Source of the DNA: JAGVWT01 sp964538405
GTDB taxonomy: Archaea > Nanobdellota > Nanobdellia > Pacearchaeales > GW2011-AR1
Direction of reading: 5' to 3'
Length of the DNA: 24,461 nt
Assembly: GCA_964538405.1 (NCBI GenBank)
Contig: CAZIET010000006.1
Location: forward strand, 1 to 24,461
Below are positions 22,373 through 24,461 of the stretch, in pieces (within the stretch, counting starts at the first letter, position 1; the number at the start of each line of letters is the position of its first letter). The notes under the pieces were generated by a model. The model did no database searches and had not been told where the DNA came from. It worked only from the letters and a program-made list of their open reading frames with translations. A program made the position numbers and the translations under genes.

Positions 22373-22482
22373 GAGGACGGCCATAGTAGTTAGGAAATAC
22401 CTGTTCCGGTTCCCAACACAGAAGTCAAGCTAACTACGTCACCAATAGTATCTTAACCGATGCGAAAAGGCGATGCTGTCTC
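22373..22482 (+). rRNA. 5S ribosomal RNA
   Basis: Terminal helix GAGGACGGC with GCTGTCTC (one bulged G), helix II TAGTTAG with CTAACTA, and the conserved loop segments CCTGTTCC and AACACAGAAGTCAAGC identify 5S rRNA. The length of about 110 nt is slightly short and ends are approximate to a few nt. It stands alone, unlinked to 16S/23S, which is common in archaea with dispersed rRNA genes. AT-rich, T-tract-containing sequence follows (22483-22512). Confidence 0.92.
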
Positions 22483-22512
22483 TTATATTCACTTATTTTA
22501 TATAATTCATTT

Positions 22513-22992
22513 TTAGTAAAAAACAACTTCGTGATTGACTAAATTATCTCCCTCATAGGTAAATTTTGCAGAAAAAACTTTTGGACTGTCAAGCCACTGC
22601 ATGAAAATCTTATCTCCATCATATAAGTCTAATTCCAATAAATCTGAATTAGCTATCCATTCTAATGTCCCTTCTTTTGTGTCTTTTAATTCACCCGAAA
22701 AATCATCTGCAGTGTAAACGAGAACGTACCAAGTTGGTTGAGTATTTCCTTCATGAAAGGATCTTTTTCTGTTATCAAAAGTCATAATTCCCCTTAATCT
22801 CGGATTTCTTATAATAAGACCAGATTCTTCTTCAACTTCTCTTATGACGCACTCTTCTGGGTTCTCACCTTCTTTAAATTTTCCACCTAAACCGTTATAT
22901 TTTCCATATTGAAAATCTTCTGGATTTTTGTTTCTATGGAGCATTAAAGTTTTGCCATTTCTTCTTAAATAACATAAAGTAGCTAGCTTCAT
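22513..22992 (-). CDS. Nudix hydrolase, MTH1/MutT-like
   Basis: A 159-residue Nudix pyrophosphohydrolase. The box G37-x5-E43-x7-R51-E-V-x-E55-E56-x-G58-L is complete. The start MKLATLCYLRRNGKTLMLHR, the KYNGLGGKFKEGE segment and the later WYVLVYTADDFSGEL...EGTLEWI strand match the MTH1 group, which hydrolyses oxidised purine dNTPs such as 8-oxo-dGTP. An upstream in-frame start at 23064 would overlap rpoN on the same strand. I use the ATG at 22990-22992, which has a TATA box centred 25 nt upstream. Substrate is inferred from family resemblance only. Confidence 0.88.
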   Translation of the reverse strand: MKLATLCYLRRNGKTLMLHRNKNPEDFQYGKYNGLGGKFKEGENPEECVIREVEEESGLIIRNPRLRGIMTFDNRKRSFHEGNTQPTWYVLVYTADDFSGELKDTKEGTLEWIANSDLLELDLYDGDKIFMQWLDSPKVFSAKFTYEGDNLVNHEVVFY

Positions 22993-23011
22993 TAAAACAA
23001 AACAAATTACT

Positions 23012-23021
23012 AATTTATAAG
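23012..23021 (-). promoter_or_regulatory. Core promoter of the Nudix gene
   Basis: CTTATAAATT on the minus strand, centred 25 nt before the ATG at 22992. It fixes the short start and a leaderless message. Confidence 0.55.
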
Positions 23022-23032
23022 AATAATTATAC

Positions 23033-23230
23033 TTAACTTTTCTTGAACCTTCCAACCAACTCAATCAAATCAGTCTGCCCTAAGAAAACTGCTCTGCAGC
23101 AATATCTTTCCAATTCCAAATCATCAAGAACTTTCTTTGCTGATTCGCCTTCGGCTACTCTCTGTTTGAAAGTCTCCCAAAGATGCGCAATTGGCTTTCC
23201 GCAGCTGAAGCAAGAAATGGGAATTATCAT
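23033..23230 (-). CDS. rpoN: DNA-directed RNA polymerase subunit N (Rpo10)
   Basis: A 65-residue zinc-binding subunit of archaeal RNA polymerase, homologous to eukaryotic Rpb10. The N-terminus MIIPISCFSCGKPIAHLW carries the CFSCGK motif with C7 and C10, and LERYCCRAVFL has C44 and C45, completing the zinc site. Length and sequence fit the family across the full protein. A TATA box (23251-23260) is centred 25 nt before the ATG. It is divergent from rpl21e, with 75 nt between starts. Confidence 0.96.
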   Translation of the reverse strand: MIIPISCFSCGKPIAHLWETFKQRVAEGESAKKVLDDLELERYCCRAVFLGQTDLIELVGRFKKS

Positions 23231-23250
23231 ACAGTTTAACCTCGAAATTC

Positions 23251-23260
23251 ATTTATAAAG
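23251..23260 (-). promoter_or_regulatory. rpoN core promoter
   Basis: CTTTATAAAT on the minus strand, centred 25 nt before the rpoN ATG. Confidence 0.55.
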
Positions 23261-23274
23261 ATTTCTAAAAGATA

Positions 23275-23286
23275 CTTTTTTAAATC
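23275..23286 (+). promoter_or_regulatory. Promoter of the rpl21e-rpoF-DUF655 operon
   Basis: CTTTTTTAAATC centred 25 nt before the ATG at 23306. It decides that start over an in-frame GTG at 23297. Confidence 0.55.
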
Positions 23287-23305
23287 ACTTTTTTGTGTGT
23301 ATTTT

Positions 23306-23563
23306 ATGAAGAAAAAACACCTCAGAGAGAAGGGAAAGGTCAAGTTCAGCAAATACTTCCAGGAACTGAAAGCTGGAGACAAAGTAGCAATCATAAGAGA
23401 GCTTTCTGTAAAGTCAGAATTCCCAACAAGATTCCAAGGAAGAACGGGAACTGTTGAAAGCAAGAGAGGAAGTGTTTACGTAATAAAAATGAACGACCAT
23501 AACAGAGAGAAAACCCTCCTAATTCACCCTATACATTTAAAAAAAATAGAAGCTAAACAATAA
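23306..23563 (+). CDS. rpl21e: Large ribosomal subunit protein L21e (eL21)
   Basis: An 85-residue 50S protein found in archaea and eukaryotes. LREKGKVKFSKYFQELKAGDKVAI, then FPTRFQGRTGTVESKRGSVYVI and a C-terminal KTLLIHPIHLKKI are characteristic. The archaeal protein is usually about 95-100 residues; this one begins close to the conserved core and lacks the common N-terminal 'kSkG.RrkTR' lead-in. It opens an operon with rpoF (1 nt gap) and the DUF655 gene, an arrangement conserved in archaea. Confidence 0.93.
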   Translation: MKKKHLREKGKVKFSKYFQELKAGDKVAIIRELSVKSEFPTRFQGRTGTVESKRGSVYVIKMNDHNREKTLLIHPIHLKKIEAKQ

Positions 23564-23564
23564 A

Positions 23565-23858
23565 ATGATAAAGAAAAGAACACCGTTAAGCATGGCAGAA
23601 GTCATGGAATACGCAAAAGACAATGAAGAACTTATGAAATTCATAAAAAACTTCAATCAACTAAAGGAAAATGACGCAAAAAGCCTAAGAAAAAAGCTTG
23701 TTGAGCTGAACATGATGAAAATGAAGGAAGATCACATAGCAAAAATAATAGACACAATCCCTCAGGATAATGAGGATTTAAACAAAATTTTTATAGGGGT
23801 AAGTTTGGACGAAAATGAAACAAATAACATACTCAACACAATTAAAGAATTCAAATAA
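23565..23858 (+). CDS. rpoF: DNA-directed RNA polymerase subunit F (Rpo4)
   Basis: A 97-residue homologue of Rpb4, which with RpoE/Rpo7 forms the stalk of archaeal RNA polymerase and helps open-complex formation. The helical PLSMAEVMEYAKD start and the helix-hairpin-helix-like C-terminal half (VELNMMKMKEDHIAKIIDTIPQDNEDLNKIF) match archaeal RpoF. It sits between rpl21e and the DUF655 gene, the usual archaeal place, with gaps of 1 and 5 nt. That indicates one transcript. Confidence 0.9.
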   Translation: MIKKRTPLSMAEVMEYAKDNEELMKFIKNFNQLKENDAKSLRKKLVELNMMKMKEDHIAKIIDTIPQDNEDLNKIFIGVSLDENETNNILNTIKEFK

Positions 23859-23863
23859 ACAAA

Positions 23864-24400
23864 ATGCAGAAAGAAGAACACGCAATAGTCCTAGATTACT
23901 TGCCGAACGGATACCCTTTGGAAGGGAAAATGATGCCTTTAGCGCAAGCCATAGGAGAGACAAACTTAATACTTTTGGAATTAGCTCCGAGAAAAGGAGT
24001 AACTTTAGAAGTTGGTGAAAAAGTATACATTGGAGAAGGCAAAAGGGACAAAATATATTACATTCTTGGAAGAATAAGAAAGGACAAGATAACTGAGTCT
24101 ACGAAAGAGCAGTTAAGGAAAATCATTGAAAGGGTTGTAAAAGAAAGGGAAAAGGAATTCATTGATTTTTTCAACAAGTCGACTGCAATAAACAAGAGAG
24201 TTCATCAAATAGAACTGCTTCCAGGAATGGGAAAGAAATACATGAAGGAAATACTGGAGCAAAGAAATATAAAGGAATTCGAATCCTTTGAGGACATAAG
24301 AAAAAGGATACACAACATCCCGTTTCCCGAGAAAGCAATCGAGAAAAGAATATTCCAGGAACTAACGGAAGACGAAAGATACAATCTCTTTACAAAATAA
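23864..24400 (+). CDS. DUF655 family protein
   Basis: A 178-residue member of an archaeal family of unknown function. EEHAIVLDYLPNGYPLEGKMMPLAQAIGE at the start looks like an OB-type nucleic-acid-binding beta barrel. A C-terminal helix-hairpin-helix-like segment follows (HQIELLPGMGKKYMKEILEQR) with IHNIPFPEKAIEKRI after it. Both suggest RNA or DNA binding. Its place after rpoF and before a further gene is conserved in archaea, where the next gene is often the 16S rRNA dimethyladenosine transferase. A role in ribosome or transcription biology is plausible but unproven. Confidence 0.9.
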   Translation: MQKEEHAIVLDYLPNGYPLEGKMMPLAQAIGETNLILLELAPRKGVTLEVGEKVYIGEGKRDKIYYILGRIRKDKITESTKEQLRKIIERVVKEREKEFIDFFNKSTAINKRVHQIELLPGMGKKYMKEILEQRNIKEFESFEDIRKRIHNIPFPEKAIEKRIFQELTEDERYNLFTK

Positions 24401-24401
24401 T

Positions 24402-24461
24402 ATGGAAGAAAAACCAAAACAGCAGATGAAAAGGCCGGGAATGCCTCAAGAAGAAAAACAT
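24402..24461 (+). CDS. 5' end of an unidentified gene in the rpl21e operon
   Basis: ATG at 24402, 1 nt after the DUF655 stop, opens a frame that runs off the window after 20 codons. The visible residues are charged and low in complexity (EEKPKQQMKRPGMPQEEK) and carry no domain. Archaeal gene order would predict the dimethyladenosine transferase KsgA/RsmA, but this start cannot confirm it. Confidence 0.5.
   Translation, partial: MEEKPKQQMKRPGMPQEEKH

Noticed and set aside
22993..23064. Longer start for the Nudix gene
   Set aside because: It would overlap rpoN, and the MTH1-like core begins exactly at the ATG at 22992 with its own TATA box.
24402..24461. Calling the last partial gene ksgA/rsmA
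   Set aside because: Gene order suggests it, but the 20 visible residues show no methyltransferase feature.
1..24461. CRISPR array, insertion sequence, integrase or phage genes
   Set aside because: I found no regularly spaced direct repeats, transposase or integrase motifs, or terminal inverted repeats flanking a gene.

Overview
The window reads as a compact, AT-rich archaeal chromosome, most likely from a DPANN lineage such as Pacearchaeota or Woesearchaeota. The archaeal calls are firm: RpoN/Rpo10, RpoF/Rpo4, ribosomal protein L21e, a DUF655 protein, an archaeal-type SecF-SecD pair, a tRNA-Gly with a bulge-helix-bulge intron, and leaderless promoters with a BRE/TATA unit about 24-26 nt before nearly every start codon. 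The DPANN placement is an inference from compactness and from an ITGNAIG motif in one membrane protein.

Positions 1-18666 form a surface-glycan cassette. It holds nucleotide-sugar enzymes (RmlA, RmlB, an RmlC-like cupin, three SDR epimerase/dehydratases, a DegT-type aminotransferase, a second sugar nucleotidyltransferase), two C-methyltransferase modules, a family 2 glycosyltransferase, a HAD phosphatase, a sulfotransferase, a sulfate-activation enzyme and a MOP-type flippase. Three proteins are multi-domain fusions: nucleotidyltransferase + C-methyltransferase (1192-3183), pyruvate kinase-like + ATP sulfurylase + APS kinase (4669-7419), and C-methyltransferase + RmlC-like cupin (15600-17315). 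Together they suggest synthesis and export of a sulfated glycan containing C-methylated, possibly aminated, deoxysugars. The strand changes every one or two genes. Several tail-to-tail pairs overlap by 4-25 nt, and head-to-head pairs share short promoter regions that carry palindromes.

Positions 18712-21116 encode SecD and SecF of the protein translocon, with secF starting 8 nt after a tRNA gene. Positions 21125-21467 hold tRNA-Gly(TCC, intron), tRNA-Arg(CCT) and tRNA-Leu(CAA). A small membrane protein of unknown function (21518-22309) and a 5S rRNA (22373-22482) follow.

Positions 22513-24461 are housekeeping: an MTH1-like Nudix hydrolase, rpoN, then the operon rpl21e-rpoF-DUF655 and the first 20 codons of another gene. 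A 10-base run of N at 7932-7941 marks an assembly gap inside the glycosyltransferase gene. I saw no CRISPR array, insertion sequence, integrase or phage gene.
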